DNA from: Dacryopinax spathularia
Taxonomy: Eukaryota > Basidiomycota > Dacrymycetes > Dacrymycetales > Dacrymycetaceae
NCBI GenBank assembly: GCA_037974965.1
Contig: JBBPFI010000014.1
Span: 620,001-684,000, forward strand
Length of the DNA: 64,000 nucleotides
Reading direction: 5' to 3'
Below are positions 11,051 to 23,344 of the stretch, piece by piece. Within the stretch, counting starts at the first letter, position 1, and each line of letters begins with the position of its first letter. The notes beneath the pieces were generated by a model. It ran no database searches. It worked only from the letters and a program-made list of their open reading frames with translations, and was not told where the DNA came from. A program made the translations under genes and the position numbers.

Positions 11051-12428
11051 TTTTCCAGTTCTCGTGGAGTAGGTGCAGTAGGTGGATGACAATGGAGCTA
11101 GCCAGCGAGCGAGCGAGTGCAATGGGATTATATGATCTTATATTGGGGTATTGTATGAGGTCATCTTAAGAATCCGAAAGTACGTTTTGGCAAAACTTGA
11201 CGCCTAGGACTGATGAAGCCTTCGCCGGTAGAATATGCACTATTTAGCATTAGGGATAACTACAGGATGATCGCTGAGATGCATATGGTATGGCTGCGAT
11301 GCTGCAGTTTCTGAGACGAGCACAGGCTGCCGGAAGAGGGCGGAACAGGTGCATGCTGATAGACAGCGGTGCTTGATGCTGCACAAACGTCGTTCGAATC
11401 ACCAAGCAGCTCAAAGCATCGTATAAAGCAATATCCATAACGATATCCACGATCAAAACCAAATAAAGAGAACCAACACCCCTCGAGAGGCCCGCCAAGC
11501 CAGCTTGGCTTGGCGCGAAGGGGTCCTACATCTCTATATATCTCCCTACACCACCTAATCTTGTGGAGCGAAGAGGCGAGGTGTCAAGAGGCCTATCACG
11601 GGACGCGTTCGCTCTAGGCAGGGGGCGTACGCGGTCCACGGTGGGCAGGGGCTCAAAATCCCAAGAAGAGAACGAGATAACGAAATCCCCTCTGTAAACA
11701 GTACTAGTACTTAGCTCGGGGCACAGGTGCCGATAACGTGCTGCGCTTGTGGGTTTACGTTTGCGTGGGCTTGGAAGGGGGTCGAGACCGAAGCTTGTCT
11801 ATGTAAGCTCGGGATGATTGCTTGGGCAAAGTGAGGCCGAGGGGTGACTTGGCCAGGAGAGAGATCAGACGCGTAGGGGCTCCCCCGCGGGCGACGCGCG
11901 GCGGGGCGATGCGGTAACAGATGTGGTGGACGGTCGCTGTGCTACAATACCACGAAGGCATTGTATATACCGGGGCAAGTGAGTGATGTAGCTGTCTGAA
12001 ACTTTCCCACCCGGTAATAGGAAGAAGAAGTGCCGGATAATGGACCTGCTGCGTATCCTGCTGTGCGTGTGCGTGTGCGGGTTCGGTGCGGTGTGGGTTG
12101 TGTGTGTGCGGATGCGGGTGCAGTTGTGTTTGGGCGGTGGCTGAGGTTTGACAGGGCGATGGGATGGGCTGAAGATGCGGAGAGAGTGATGCGCTCCCGC
12201 CCCTTTGAGTGTGCCCTGTCACCCGACACCAACGCCTCAACCGGTCACACATCTTCCTACTCAATCATCATCATCATCGACGACGACGACGACCCCCTCC
12301 TTAGCCTCTTTATATCTTAGTCCTACTTAGCATAAGCAAGTAGAGAAGGACTACTCTAACCTTGTTCAACCTACGCAACAACATCAACGTCATCGTCAAC
12401 CACGTCGCACGTGCGATAACCGTCAGAG
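11051..12428. other. Intergenic region upstream of PPZ-type phosphatase
   Basis: About 1.4 kb between two divergent genes. It contains GTGTGCGTGTGCGG-like dinucleotide tracts near 12060-12110 and a GACGACGAC tract near 12278-12295. The 169-codon minus-strand frame at 11755-12264 has no recognisable domain and looks like low-complexity chance. Confidence 0.45.
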
Positions 12429-14105
12429 ATGGGTAACCAGCCCTCAAAGAAGATGAAACGGTTCTCCTCGAAGGAGCCATCCTCTCACACACACGCGGAC
12501 GATGCCCTTCCGCCGCCTATGCCGCTACCGTCAGCAGCGAAGAAGGAGAACGACGCGCTCGGGGTGAATGGGGATGGCGCGTCTGGGTCGACGGCCTCGT
12601 CGGTAGGAGGAGGAGGAGGAGGGAAGGATAAGGACGGAGGAACGGGCAATACGGGCTCGCAGCGAGCGCGCAGCTCGTCTGCAACGAGGAACGGTGCGCC
12701 TAATGGCACCCGAGCGCCTCCACCACCAGCGATCAGCGTCACTCCAACCCCGGCATTCAGCACTACTCACGCCGAGGGCACATCCTCCCCTCGACCGAAG
12801 AACGGCCCACACAAGCGGCTCCCCTCTCCCGGTCCTCCTTCCAGCCCACCATCGGGTGACTCTCCGCCCGATGGTCTACAGTCCCCACCCGTCGACATAC
12901 CCACCAACCCCACCATCCTCGCCAACGCCAACCCGCGCGCCCCCATCGGGTCATCTCTTCCCCCATCCTCCACATCCCCCATATCCGCCTCTTTCTCCGC
13001 CTCCTCCGTCCCTTCCTCCGCAAGCACCCTCGACATAGACAGCATGATCTCCAAGCTGATCCAGACTGCCTACACTGGCAAAGTCAGCAAGAGCCTACCG
13101 CTCAAAACGAGCGAGATAACGAGCATCTGTTTAGCAGCGAGGGACATTTTCCTCTCCCAGCCAACGCTCATCGAGCTCTCGCCGCCGGTCAAGATTGTCG
13201 GCGATGTGCATGGACAGTATGCGGACTTGATAAGGCTGTTTGAGATGTGTGGGTTCCCCCCGGCGGCCAACTATCTCTTCCTGGGCGACTACGTCGATCG
13301 GGGAAAGCAGAGTTTGGAGACGATCCTCTTACTGCTATGCTACAAGATCAAGTATCCCGAGAACTTCTTCATGTTACGAGGGAATCATGAGTGCGCAAAC
13401 GTCACGCGAGGTGCGTCCTCTCACCCCCGATCCCGATCATCGTAATGCTTACTATCTCCAGTATACGGCTTCTACGACGAATGCAAACGTCGTGCCTCTC
13501 TCAAAGTCTGGAAAACGTTCATTGACGTATTCAACGCCCTTCCAATCGCCTCCATCGTAGCGAGCAAGATCTTCTGCGTCCACGGCGGCCTGTCCCCCTC
13601 CCTCAACAGCATGGACGACATCCGGCGGATTGCGCGGCCGACCGACGTGCCCGATTACGGACTGCTGAACGACCTGCTCTGGTCCGATCCGAGCGATACG
13701 GCGCAGGACTGGGAGGACAATGAGCGCGGAGTCAGCTTCTGTTTTGGGAAGAGGGTGATACAGGATTTCTTAGAGAGGTACGATATGGACCTGGTATGCA
13801 GGGCGCATATGGTCGTCGAGGACGGGTATGAGTTCTGGAACGACAGGACGCTGGTGACGGTCTTCTCAGCGCCGAACTACTGTGGGGGTGCGTGCGCTGC
13901 TTTTCATCTCCATCCCCTCGTTATTGGGCACTGATACATGCGAATAGAATTCGACAACTATGGCGCGTGTATGAGCGTCTCTGAAGACCTTCTGTGCGCA
14001 TTCGAGCTGCTCAAGCCACTGGACGGGCCAGCGTTGAGGAAGGAGATGACCAAAGCGAAGCGGAAGAGCGCGATGCCTCTGCAGAGCCCGCCGGCGACTG
14101 CATAG
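12429..14105 (+). CDS. PPZ1: PPZ-type serine/threonine protein phosphatase
   Basis: Three exons, 12429-13410, 13462-13887 and 13948-14105, encode about 521 aa. The start MGNQPSKK is a likely N-myristoylation signal. A serine/proline-rich, probably disordered extension of about 200 residues follows. The catalytic domain has the metallophosphatase motifs GDVHGQ (about 258-263), GDYVDRG (about 286-292), RGNHE (about 317-321), a FCVHGG box and SAPNYCGEFDN. PPZ-specific wording is [16 protein letters not shown] and NERGVSFC, rather than the PP1 forms. In yeasts PPZ enzymes control monovalent-cation homeostasis, salt tolerance and cell-wall integrity, and are inhibited by Hal3. Both introns are 51-60 bases with GTGCGT donors. 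The catalytic residues visible are intact. Confidence 0.95.
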
Positions 14106-15054
14106 CCCCTGCCCTCGCCCTCATCCTGTCTACCCCCTCCTTCCGTCCTCGTTGCCCGGCCTGCCCCTGACTAGCACGAGCTAGCGCATTGCGTGGAGGC
14201 AGCATGTACCACCACCACTTTCTATCAATCTGCACTCGGATGGAGGTTTTTACCGTCAACCTCCATACCCTATCCCTCCACTTCACCTCTCAACACCAAT
14301 CTTCAACTCGTCTGCATTCCCAGCAACCCTGACCCACAACAAAGTACCATAACAAGCCCTTCTTCTCCCCTCCCTACCTTATGTCGCCCCACCCTTTGAG
14401 TGGGTTGAAGGAAGGGATCGGGAGGAATGAAGGAGGACTTGGAATTTACGCGCCCTTAGTCCCGTCTTGAATACCCTTCTATCCATCCAGCCTACGAGTA
14501 GCCTCGATGTCGCGCTCGTCCTCGCCAATCCGCTTACGAATTTCGCCTCTCTTCCCTACCCGGTCTACATTCTCCGAAAAGGACGGTGAGAGATCATGCC
14601 GCGCGCGCCTCGGAAAAGATTCGCCTGACGATATGGCGCGCCTAACCGGAATGTCGGTTTCCCAGCGCGGGCTCTTCGAGCGGCATGTCTCTCAACTAGC
14701 CGTTTTCAGCCTACGGACCGCGTACGAGCACTCCAGCCGTCAGAGCGCAAAACCCGGGCTTGGCACATCAGGCCACCTTTCTTTGGCGATACCACGCTCT
14801 GACGGCCCGACCGCGACCGCGATTCACAGCCAGCCCGCGAATGTCGATACTTATGTCCCCAAAGTGCGCGTTCTCATTTTTTTTCCCATCCTATCCTGTG
14901 TTTCTCCCGCGAAATTGCGAGCCTTTTGCCTCGCGCTCATGTGTACTATGCTTGGTATTTCGGTAATCTTAAGCGTTGTTATCAACGGATTTCCATTTCC
15001 GAATGTGTGGTCTGCCATGTCATTTGGGGAAAGAAGAACAAGGGGTACGTTCAT
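14106..15054. other. Convergent intergenic region
   Basis: About 950 bases between the ends of the phosphatase and DJ-1/SUKH genes. The plus-strand frame at 14507-15085 overlaps the 3' end of the latter and shows no domain. I see no RNA gene. Confidence 0.45.
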
Positions 15055-17434
15055 TTACACGGGAGGCAACAAGCGCTCCATGTAGTCTCGGAAGTCCTCG
15101 TAAGGAGTGTGATCCGCCCTCCATGATGCTGTCACCAGCCTGGTCAGCACGAAACACGAGGCGGAATACGCATTGCTTACCCCACGCACTCGCCATCCAC
15201 TTACCCTCCTTCAGCGCGTTCTCCCGTCCCGGCAAGAGCGCGACGGCGCTGGGCTCAATCAAGAATATGTATTCCTCCCACCCTTCAGCGGAGATCCTCA
15301 GCACACGCTTGAGCAGCGGCAGATCCCGCCATTCCTGCCCTGTCACACGAGGCAGCGCCTCAACATGCATCTCCCCCAAGCTCGGGATCTCTTCGTCCCA
15401 CGCGATCTCCTCGACCCGAGCAAGGGGAGGCTCCATGCTCTCGTTGCGAGGGTTGCCAGTCCCGTTCGAGAGGCGCAGGAACGTCTTGTAGTCTTGGGGC
15501 AGGGTGATGCCCAACCTGGCTTCGGCTTCAGTGATCGCCGCTTCCGAGGCGGGCTCGTGCAGGTAGGGCTCGGCGTCTTCCTCTTCTTCGAGACGGCGGG
15601 CCTTCTCGGAGGCTTGGCTGATACGTTCAAGCAGCTCGGGCCACGAGAGCGAGGCGTATGGTCGTTCTTCTCCGTTCGTCCATCTGTCATGGAGCGCAGC
15701 TGCGACCTCCCGCCCCGCAAGCTTGGCCATCTCGGGCGTCGTGCCTGTGATCCTCTGCAGCGCGCCTTGCCCGAGCTGCAGAGCGGTGTACCTCGCACAG
15801 GCGACACGCGCGAGCGCTTTCATGTCGAGCAATCCCAAGATCTCGCGCAGATAGCAGTCCAACCACCGCTTCCCCTCTTCCTCCAGCCCGTACTTCAGGG
15901 CAATATTGGCGTAAGTGCTAACGAGCTTGATATCAAGCGGCTCGTCATCCTCGTCCCGCCGAGACATATAGTTCCTGAACAACTCCAGACCGCGTCGTTC
16001 CTCCTCCTCGCTCGGCATCGTCAACCGACCCTCGTCGTACGCCGCGCCGTGCGGTCCCTCACTGACCAGCTTCCTCTTCTGCAGATGCCGGACAGCAGCG
16101 AACGCCGTCGCAAGGTCGCCCACCTGATCCGGCGCAAGCTTGTCGAGCGGTTTGTCGTTCAGCTCAGCGATCACGCCTGAGGACCGTTCGGACAAGTCGT
16201 AGTGCCTTTGCTCGTTCTCCATGGACTCCAGTCCTTCCTTGCTCGGAGCTGGATAAGGCGTCTCAGGTCGTGGGCCGACCGTGTGCCACAATACCTCGAG
16301 CGCGCGTCTGGCCAGGAAGTTGTCGATGTTCTTTTCATGTCCCAGAAGTTCGCTGATGATAACTTCATCAAGGAATCGTTAGTTGCACACGAGATACTGT
16401 TCGTTGATACCGGACGAACCGTTCGAGTCCTCTACATAACCTTCGCAAGCCAGGCGTAGGGCAAAGGTTTTCGTCAGGAAAATAATGTCGTTCGACTCCC
16501 TTGATCTCTTGATGCGATTGGCCTGATCAGTGATCTTCTTTTCCGAAAGGGCTGGGTTTTCAGGAGGAGGTGTACGCTCAGGTTTATCAGGACGCTCGGG
16601 AGATACCTCTTGTGGTTCTTCTCCCTTCTCGGTCAGCGTCTTGAAGAACTTGACGCCGTTGAGTGCAGCATATACCTCGGTTAGAGGAGCGTTGCGACCG
16701 AGATTGTTCGATGTGATGAACTTTCCTGAAGAGAGATCGGGAATGAGAGAGGCTTGACAAGTTCGGAGAAAGGCTTGCCGTCGTGGATGATCTTTCCCCT
16801 TGACCGGAAGATTCGACTCGATTCCCATCGAACCGAAGGATCTGCGCTTCAGCTCAGCATCAGCAACCCAACGTAGGAGAGACAAGTCGAACATTGTTGC
16901 TGGGCATCCCGCAGGGCGGCTTTTGGGACTATAGCCCTCTTCCCATCGAGCAGGCCCGTTGCCGCGACAATCAAAGCGCCCAGAGCCTCGGTTAGCACCC
17001 ATTTCGCCTTCTCGAGCACTTGCGTCAGAGTTGGTACCCAATCCGAGGCTGTACCCAAGATCTGGTGGGTGCCCTCTCCCCCCGGAATGAGGACAGCGTG
17101 AATGCTAAGAAGGGTCAACCGTTGTTCATCTCTCAACGCATTGAGACATACTCGTCGACGTCAATCATGTCCGCAAGCAGGAGATCGGCCTCATATTCGT
17201 ACGGCTGGCGAGATTGGTACAAGACATCCTGGATCTTCTTGCTGCCCTGTAGAGAGACGGCCTTCACGGTATAGCCAGAGCCGAGCTCGTCAAAGAACCG
17301 GACATGATTATCTGGACGGATGGGAAACTCGCAATGGCTAGGATTGGGGGGTCAAATAGAGCAAGATCGGGTGTGGAAGTGCCCTACTCGAAGACCAAAC
17401 AGTAGATGATCTTGTCTTTCTCCGGGTTGGCCAT
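15055..17434 (-). CDS. DJ-1/PfpI-like domain joined to SUKH (Smi1/Knr4) domain
   Basis: Early exons are 17434-17388, 17337-17152 and one starting at 17104. They encode a DJ-1/PfpI-like region: IIYCLVFDHCEFPIRPD, HAVLIPGGEGTHQIL, then ALIVAATGLLDGKRA. The position that normally holds the nucleophilic cysteine reads TEALGAL, so activity is doubtful. Splicing between about 16920 and 16700 is uncertain; a GKFITSN motif resumes the domain. A candidate intron at about 16345-16420 (CTAAC branch point) then joins in phase to the long exon holding the SUKH region: AEARLGITLPQDYKTFLRLSNGTG. A last 52-base intron leads to the end DYMERLLPPV. SUKH proteins such as Knr4 act in cell-wall and calcineurin signalling. 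Two adjacent genes, the second starting at ATG 16222, remain possible. Confidence 0.62.
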
Positions 17435-17884
17435 TCCGAGTCGCAAAGCTCAGGTCAGACAAGTGCTCGGAGCAGAGTCAGCTGCGGGGCAGATAGTTAT
17501 ACGTCGGATTCCCATGATGTCAACGCTCCTTTCCATCAGATGGTGACAATGAATGGCCAAAATAGGCTCTTCGGCACGGGAAAGGGTCACCGGCGCGAAG
17601 CACAGGGACTTGAGGGAAGAGACAGCCCGCCTTTACCCCTAAGGACTTCCCACACGTAGCTCGATTACTATCCCCCAATACTTCTTGTCGGATTTGCGAT
17701 GACAAGAAGAAACGTGCCGGAACATGTCGTTGCGTTCAAGCCATAATCATAGGCTCACATGAGTTGCATAACACCCACTACATACGCCGCGCATCCGACT
17801 AGCCTAATAAGCCAAACACGAGCGCCCACACCAGCGTGCGAGATCCACATCTACCAGCCAAGTCCCACAAGACGCCCCAGCTCA
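17435..17884. other. Intergenic region
   Basis: 450 bases between the start of the DJ-1/SUKH gene and the stop of RPS11. No feature is recognised; it should hold the first gene's promoter and the RPS11 3' UTR. Confidence 0.45.
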
Positions 17885-18568
17885 TCAGAACTTCTGGAAG
17901 GACTTGGATGCAGCCTTGTTCGTCTGAACACGGAGGACGTTGAAGCGGACGGTCTTCGATAACGGCCGGCACTGGCCGACGGTCACCATGTCACCGAGCT
18001 CAACACGGAAGGCGGGGGAGCAGTGCGCCGCAAGGTTCTTGTGACGCTTTTCGTAACGATCTGCAAACCACGTCAATCGCTGTTGGGCGCAAGACAACAA
18101 GAGCAAGACGCACTGTATTTGGGGATATAGTGGAGGTAATCTCTCCGGATGATGATGGTGCGGGTCATCTTGGTGGAGACAACACGGCCGGTAAGGATAC
18201 GGCCACGGATCGACACGTTGCCGGTGAAGGGGCACTTCTTGTCTATACGGGACGAACGTCAGCGCTTGCGCATAACGCCTCACACGAACACGACGTACCG
18301 ATGTAGGTGCCGTTGATCGCCTCCGCAGGCGTCTTGAAGCCCAACCCGACATCCTTGAACCACCGCTTGGTCTTGGTAGAGACCTTTCCGCCAGCTATAC
18401 ACAAATCGTCCCTCATCAGTATACGGTCCCGCTCTTCCAACACGGACAACGCGTACCCTTCTTGGCGTTTTGGAAGAGGTGCTGCTTCTGGTAGGCCTTC
18501 TCGATCTGCAGAATGTCAGTAACACATTCCCCCTGTAGAATGAAGAACAAACGCACCTGTTCAGCCAT
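17885..18568 (-). CDS. RPS11: 40S ribosomal protein S11 (uS17)
   Basis: Five exons fit exactly: 18568-18557, 18505-18457, 18394-18299, 18242-18114 and 18060-17885. They give 153 aa, the usual length for this protein. The first exon encodes only MAEQ, a common arrangement in fungal ribosomal protein genes. Diagnostic stretches are [70 protein letters not shown] and [12 protein letters not shown]. The protein binds 18S rRNA in the small ribosomal subunit. The intron at 18298-18243 contains a TTATGCGCAAGCGCTGAC stretch related to the recurrent motif described in the findings. Confidence 0.97.
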
Positions 18569-19429
18569 GATGGATGTCGGAGATGCGCGAGTCGAACGGC
18601 GTAGGGTCGGTTACTGGACGTCGAGCAGCACACACAGCAGACGAGCGAAAGTGGTCGGAAGCAATTTCAGGTTCTGTACAGTTATGAGGGTAGGTGGCTT
18701 AGGGCTCTCTCGTGAGGACCCTACTAGCCATTGATAGGCGCCCGTCGTGCTTGGGCGCTAACGTCCTCCCAAGGAACAAAGCTGAAACTATCGTGCATCG
18801 CCCTGCGTCGAGATAGGACTCCCCGCTTCTTTGCCTCCCCTTGTCAACGGATATATTGTTCGCGGCCAATTTGAACTTGACTCTCGCTAGCATGTTGGAT
18901 GGGTCACTTCGGTTCGCTATCACAAGGGCAAACTACTGGATTAACTTAATACGGGTTAAAGACGGTCTGCCCAAGCACAACTCGGCAGCAATGGACTGCT
19001 TCCTATTATAACCTGATGATCTGGAGCGGATTGCATTTGATCTGTATTACCACACTCTGCTATCACCATCTAGCATTAGCTGTTGCAGGCGACCCAGGCA
19101 CATCGCCATATTTAGCATCGACGTTGACTAAGCTGGAATCTCCTGGAATGAGGGTGCTTCTGGGATTTAGAGGTGCGATCGCGGCGACATGCCTTCTTTC
19201 GATAAGTCACGCTCTTCACTGCAACCCCGCTGACCAGAGAGGAAGGGGCGCGTCTTGGGTCTGTAGTACGCGTACGGTTCACAGTAATCATGGTGGCTCC
19301 ACTGTGGGTAGCATATAAGGCGCGTCTGCGCGGCGCGATGGACGCGACGACTGGCCTCTAGCCCTCTCCCCTCCGCCCTCCTTCTACTTCCTGCGGCGGT
19401 GTCTGATAGTGTTGCTCTATCTGCCCTCC
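18569..19429. promoter_or_regulatory. Divergent upstream region of RPS11 and REC8
   Basis: About 860 bases separate the RPS11 and REC8 start codons, which point away from each other. It must carry a strong constitutive promoter and a presumably meiosis-linked one. I do not recognise defined binding sites. Confidence 0.45.
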
Positions 19430-22400
19430 ATGTTCTTCACACCAGAGCTCCTGCAGAGACGTGACTCTGGTTTCGGTCTCATATGGCGCGTTTCCTCCCT
19501 TGCATGGTCCATCTTCCTCCTTGTCTAACGCGTCCTCAGGCTGGCCGCAACCCTCGGCTCCAAGTCTGCCCTGCGCAAGCTACCTCGAAAGGGCATCCTA
19601 TCAGCCGACATCCCCCAGCTATGCGAGATGATCTCTTCTCCTCCCGAGCCGCTGGCTCTACGTCTGAGCGCGAATCTCATGGTCGGAGTCGCTCGGTGCG
19701 CTATCCTCATGGATGGGGCGCATATATCGATCATTCTGACCTGGCTGCCCGTCATAGTGTCTATCATGCACGACATGACATGTGGGCCAATGACGTGACC
19801 AACACCTTTACGAACCTCAAGAAGGCGATCAACGCTATGTACATGGAGAACGGCGCAATCACGCTCGAGATGGCGCAAGGAACCGTCCGGTACGGCGCAT
19901 ATATGCGCGCCATGGGGCGTATAGTCACTTATAACTGGTACAACCTAGACCGGATGCGATTACCTTGCCCGTGGCTGGTGACCGTGCAAGCATGGAGTTC
20001 GATTTTGCCTTCGACTTCAACCTTAACTTCGACCTCGGTATTGGAGACAAGGTATCTTGCACTGCGCTGCTGCTAGCTGCGAGACCTGACCTTTCTTCAG
20101 GAATGGCAACTTCCTGTGGCGGCTAGTCCCGACATCCAGCAAAGTACGCTTTCGCGGGGGGCACGGAGACTTGATGAAGCACTGACCCTCGACAGATGCT
20201 GCCCGTATTACCCTCGACGAATCTCACATATTCGACGGCGACATCTCCAGAGCCAACGATTACGAGTTCGACTTTGACTTCGACTTCGGTGGCCCAGCCG
20301 GCGGCCCATCTTCCTCCGCTGCTCCTCGCTCTGCGCAGGCTGGCGGAGGACATGCAACTAGCAGCGCCGGAAACGAGCCGTTCCACTCTGACTTGGGTGC
20401 GGGTCTTGGTGCAGGTGCTGTCGGCGATGACGGCCGCATTGACCTTGGCTTGGGGCTGGAAGACGATGGGTGGGGTGCTGTACAAGGTTGGGGCGGGGCT
20501 GATGCTGGGTAAGTGCGGTGTCGTAGCCCGATGACTGGCTCTTAATTGGTCGTAGGAACGGAGTGCAGATAGATCTCGGTCTAGACGATAACCTCATGAT
20601 GATGGATGGAGAAGTGCCGCCTGGTACTCCTTCGACCCACCTCTCCTCAGCCATCAGGAAAGATATGACCGCGGCGCAGCGTCGCAAGCCGCGCAACTTG
20701 GTATGTCTCGCCATTGCTTCAAGAGTGCAGACACAAATTTCTAACCTCTCTCTAGCTCGCTGATGACGACTTCCAGCCGGGAGATCGTCAACGCACGCCT
20801 TCCCTAACTCATTCGCAGGAAAGCCCTCCCAGTGCCGATGAGCTCGATGCCATCCCACCTGGAGGCAAGCGGCCTGGCGACGAAGTCGAAGGCGGAAAGA
20901 AGAAAAAGAAGCGTGTTCGGCTCCTGCTGGATACTCGTACTGAACTGACTGATGCTGAACTGGTGGCGAACCGGTATGTGCCACCCCTACCAAGCCGTCG
21001 CTTTACACTGACATGGAACAGCGAGGACTATCATGAGATGATGTTGGCGGCTCGTGCGGAAGCTCTAGGGAAAGCTCCCCAGCCCTGGGTGGCCGACCTT
21101 CTCTACAAGGATATGCCAGACTGGTGTAAGCCTTTCTTTTTTCTAGCTGGTCGTCGAGCTCAGTATTAACAGTGGCTGCGCCCGAGTTGCGCGAATGTTT
21201 TGCGAACGTGATCGAAGCGAACGCTGAGGCTCGCAAGAGGCGCTGGGAGGATAACGACGTCGAGGGTAAAGTAAGCTCTCTTCGCAACCGTATCCTTCCT
21301 GACCCTCGTCTAGACGGAAGAGCTGTGCGTCGCCGACTCGATGAAGGGCAAGAAGTCGAACGTGGCAGGGGCGGTAGGATCGTCTATCCCGATGATGAGT
21401 TGCAAGCGCCTGGCTGGGAGCAACGTGGGTGTTGGATGTCGATCTATGGCGTGGTGATATTGACGTCGACTGCAGCATATGATGAAATGAACCTCTTTGA
21501 AGACGATCAGCCGCGGGCTGGCAGCCTGCGCGGTATCTTGCGCCCTTCTCTTCCCGGCTCGGTAAGTCATCCTGTTCCCTTTATCCTCAACTTCTGATTA
21601 TGCGGTAGGTTGAGCAAGGGCGTGGCGCCTCGATTCTGCACGACATCAGCCAGAAGAGCACTGCCTTCCCATGGGACAACGTGGAAATCGAGGGTCATCG
21701 CAGCTCTTCTTGGGCTCCATTCAACAGCGTCGATGGAGGCCCTTCTAGCGGTGGAATGATTGGCATGTTTTCTCCACGACCAAACGGAAGTGCCTCTGGT
21801 CTGAGGTGAGTCTGAGATAGCGTATATATGGATATCTGATGACCGTTCCAAAGGTTGAGCCGTGGAAGCCGCGAAGGCTCCCTTGTTCCGCCCGACCTTC
21901 CTGGAACTCCTAGGCTGTCCTTGTCCGGGGTGGCGGGTCCTCTTGAAGACTACGTGCCGTTCCCAGGTCAGACTTTATATACCGCCGTATCCCGTCGTCG
22001 CTCAGCTCCGGAGATACAGAGGCATCTGGTCACACTCAGACGCAGACACAGACCCAGTCTCAATCTCAAGATGCTGAATCTCTGGCGACTTTGGAGCGTA
22101 ACTCGTTCAACTTCCTAGAGCTCGTGCAAATTACTGGTTTGGAAGGGCGCTCTCTGACCTCTCCCTCTCTAGGTATATCAAGGCCGAACATAATGTTGCT
22201 CAACAGGGCCTTCCTCCCGGTGCTGAGGTTCCCATCATCACGCTAGCTGGCGTGCTCCCTGCCTACGCCAAGACCCGTCATGTGGCTGCGAACGCGTTCT
22301 ATAACTGTCTGGGTGCGTGGTTGGCGTTGACACTCCTTGTTCCTGGACCTGTTATTCGTATGGAGAATCTCTGACTGACACTGGTCATGTGCTAGTTCTG

Positions 22401-22469
22401 GCGACAAAAAGCTTTATCAGGCTCGATCAGCCCGTGCCTTATGGAGAGATCGCCATCTCCATTCTGTAA
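19430..22469 (+). CDS. REC8: Meiotic cohesin kleisin REC8
   Basis: About 17 exons. The N-terminus reads MFFTPELLQRRDSGFG, then LAATLGSKSALRKLP and PPEPLALRLSANLMVGVARV, a Rec8-type kleisin head rather than the GPLAKVWLAAH type of mitotic Rad21. The C-terminus (RHVAANAFYNCLVLATKSFI, PYGEIAI) matches the kleisin winged-helix domain that binds the Smc1 head. The middle is low complexity, with FDFDFDF-like acidic tracts and a KKKKKR basic patch. REC8 holds sister chromatids together in meiosis and is cut by separase. The first intron appears to use a GC donor (TG/GCGCGT), the only way to keep the conserved tryptophan in frame, and another GC-AG intron near 22119-22171 is likely. Introns at 19696-19757, 19890-19948 and 21806-21853 carry the GCGCATATAT-type motif. 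Confidence 0.92.
19890..19948 (+). other. REC8 intron with full palindromic GCGCATATATGCGC motif
   Basis: The 59-base intron has a GTACGG donor and CCTAG acceptor. The perfect 14-base palindrome GCGCATATATGCGC occupies 19895-19908, beginning five bases after the donor. It is the most complete copy of a motif seen in at least nine other introns of this window. Confidence 0.75.
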
Positions 22470-23344
22470 CTGTGAACTGTCGACACTATTCTCCCTATTT
22501 CAGAAGCTGGATGGTAGCCCGATCAAGCAACTCTGCCTTACTTCCCATCGTCCGCAATATGCCTAAGCAACCCCGGCCTCTCTATGAGCCACCAGTCTAC
22601 GGGGTTTTTTCTTATCTAGTAATCAAGAAAAGGTGCTGATCCGAGCATCAAACTCTGTACGCTGAATCAGTATCAAGAAGTATATGTACCGAAACCACAT
22701 GTTCACCTGAAAGTGTTGTAATAACGTCACTGAGTGATGTGTATGCGTAGTTAAAATAACCAAGTTATTCGAGCCTGAGTCTGGAATTCGCTGGGCCTCA
22801 CACGATATCGCACTGGTACCGGTTCGTATCAAGCACTATCATTTCACATCCATCACGCAATGGACGAAGCATGAAGAACTAGTCTGCATGATACGACCGC
22901 GTAGAAGCAGAGAAGACAAAAGTAATAACGGTTTTGATATGTTCAGTGTTGACCGTCTTTCCCACCTGGCGTTCTTCGAACAGTATGTTCGTGGCAGGAC
23001 GCGTCGCGACGCGTCTCGAGAATTGAACGGAACATTCCAAATCGGGACACCCGGGTGTATGCGCATGGACCACCGTAAAGTTAAGCAAAACCTACTCTCG
23101 CCGGCCAGAGCACATCAATCCTGAAATCGTTGGCCTTCAAAATTTTGATTTTTTGCGTCTCCGAATGGTTAACATTCAGTTGTTCTCGCCCAGGCCAGAT
23201 CAGGCAATCAATCCCCCACCCAAGAACAGGGTCCGGCACTTTATTCGGACGCCGAGGTTGTAGCGATCGTTGGCTACTGACCAGCGCGTTTGCTGCAGTC
23301 GTGCTGGAGGACGCGTCCGTCACCAACGTCCACGTCGAAAGGTC
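22470..23344. other. Intergenic region
   Basis: About 875 bases between REC8 and the second DUF6697-like gene, both on the plus strand. Frames present are short and unrecognised. REC8 termination and the next promoter must lie here. Confidence 0.45.

Noticed and set aside
11385-11400. GTTCGAATC resembling a tRNA B box
   Set aside because: No matching A box or cloverleaf-compatible stems upstream.
11755-12264. 169-codon minus-strand frame
   Set aside because: Low-complexity histidine/proline/threonine composition, no domain, and it overlaps the likely PPZ-type phosphatase leader.
15020-15054. Read-through C-terminus of the SUKH gene to 15020
   Set aside because: A GTAAGC donor and GTGACAG acceptor at about 15130-15180 restore a family-like end at 15055.
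14507-15085. 192-codon plus-strand frame
   Set aside because: Overlaps the supported last exon of the DJ-1/SUKH gene on the other strand and has no domain.
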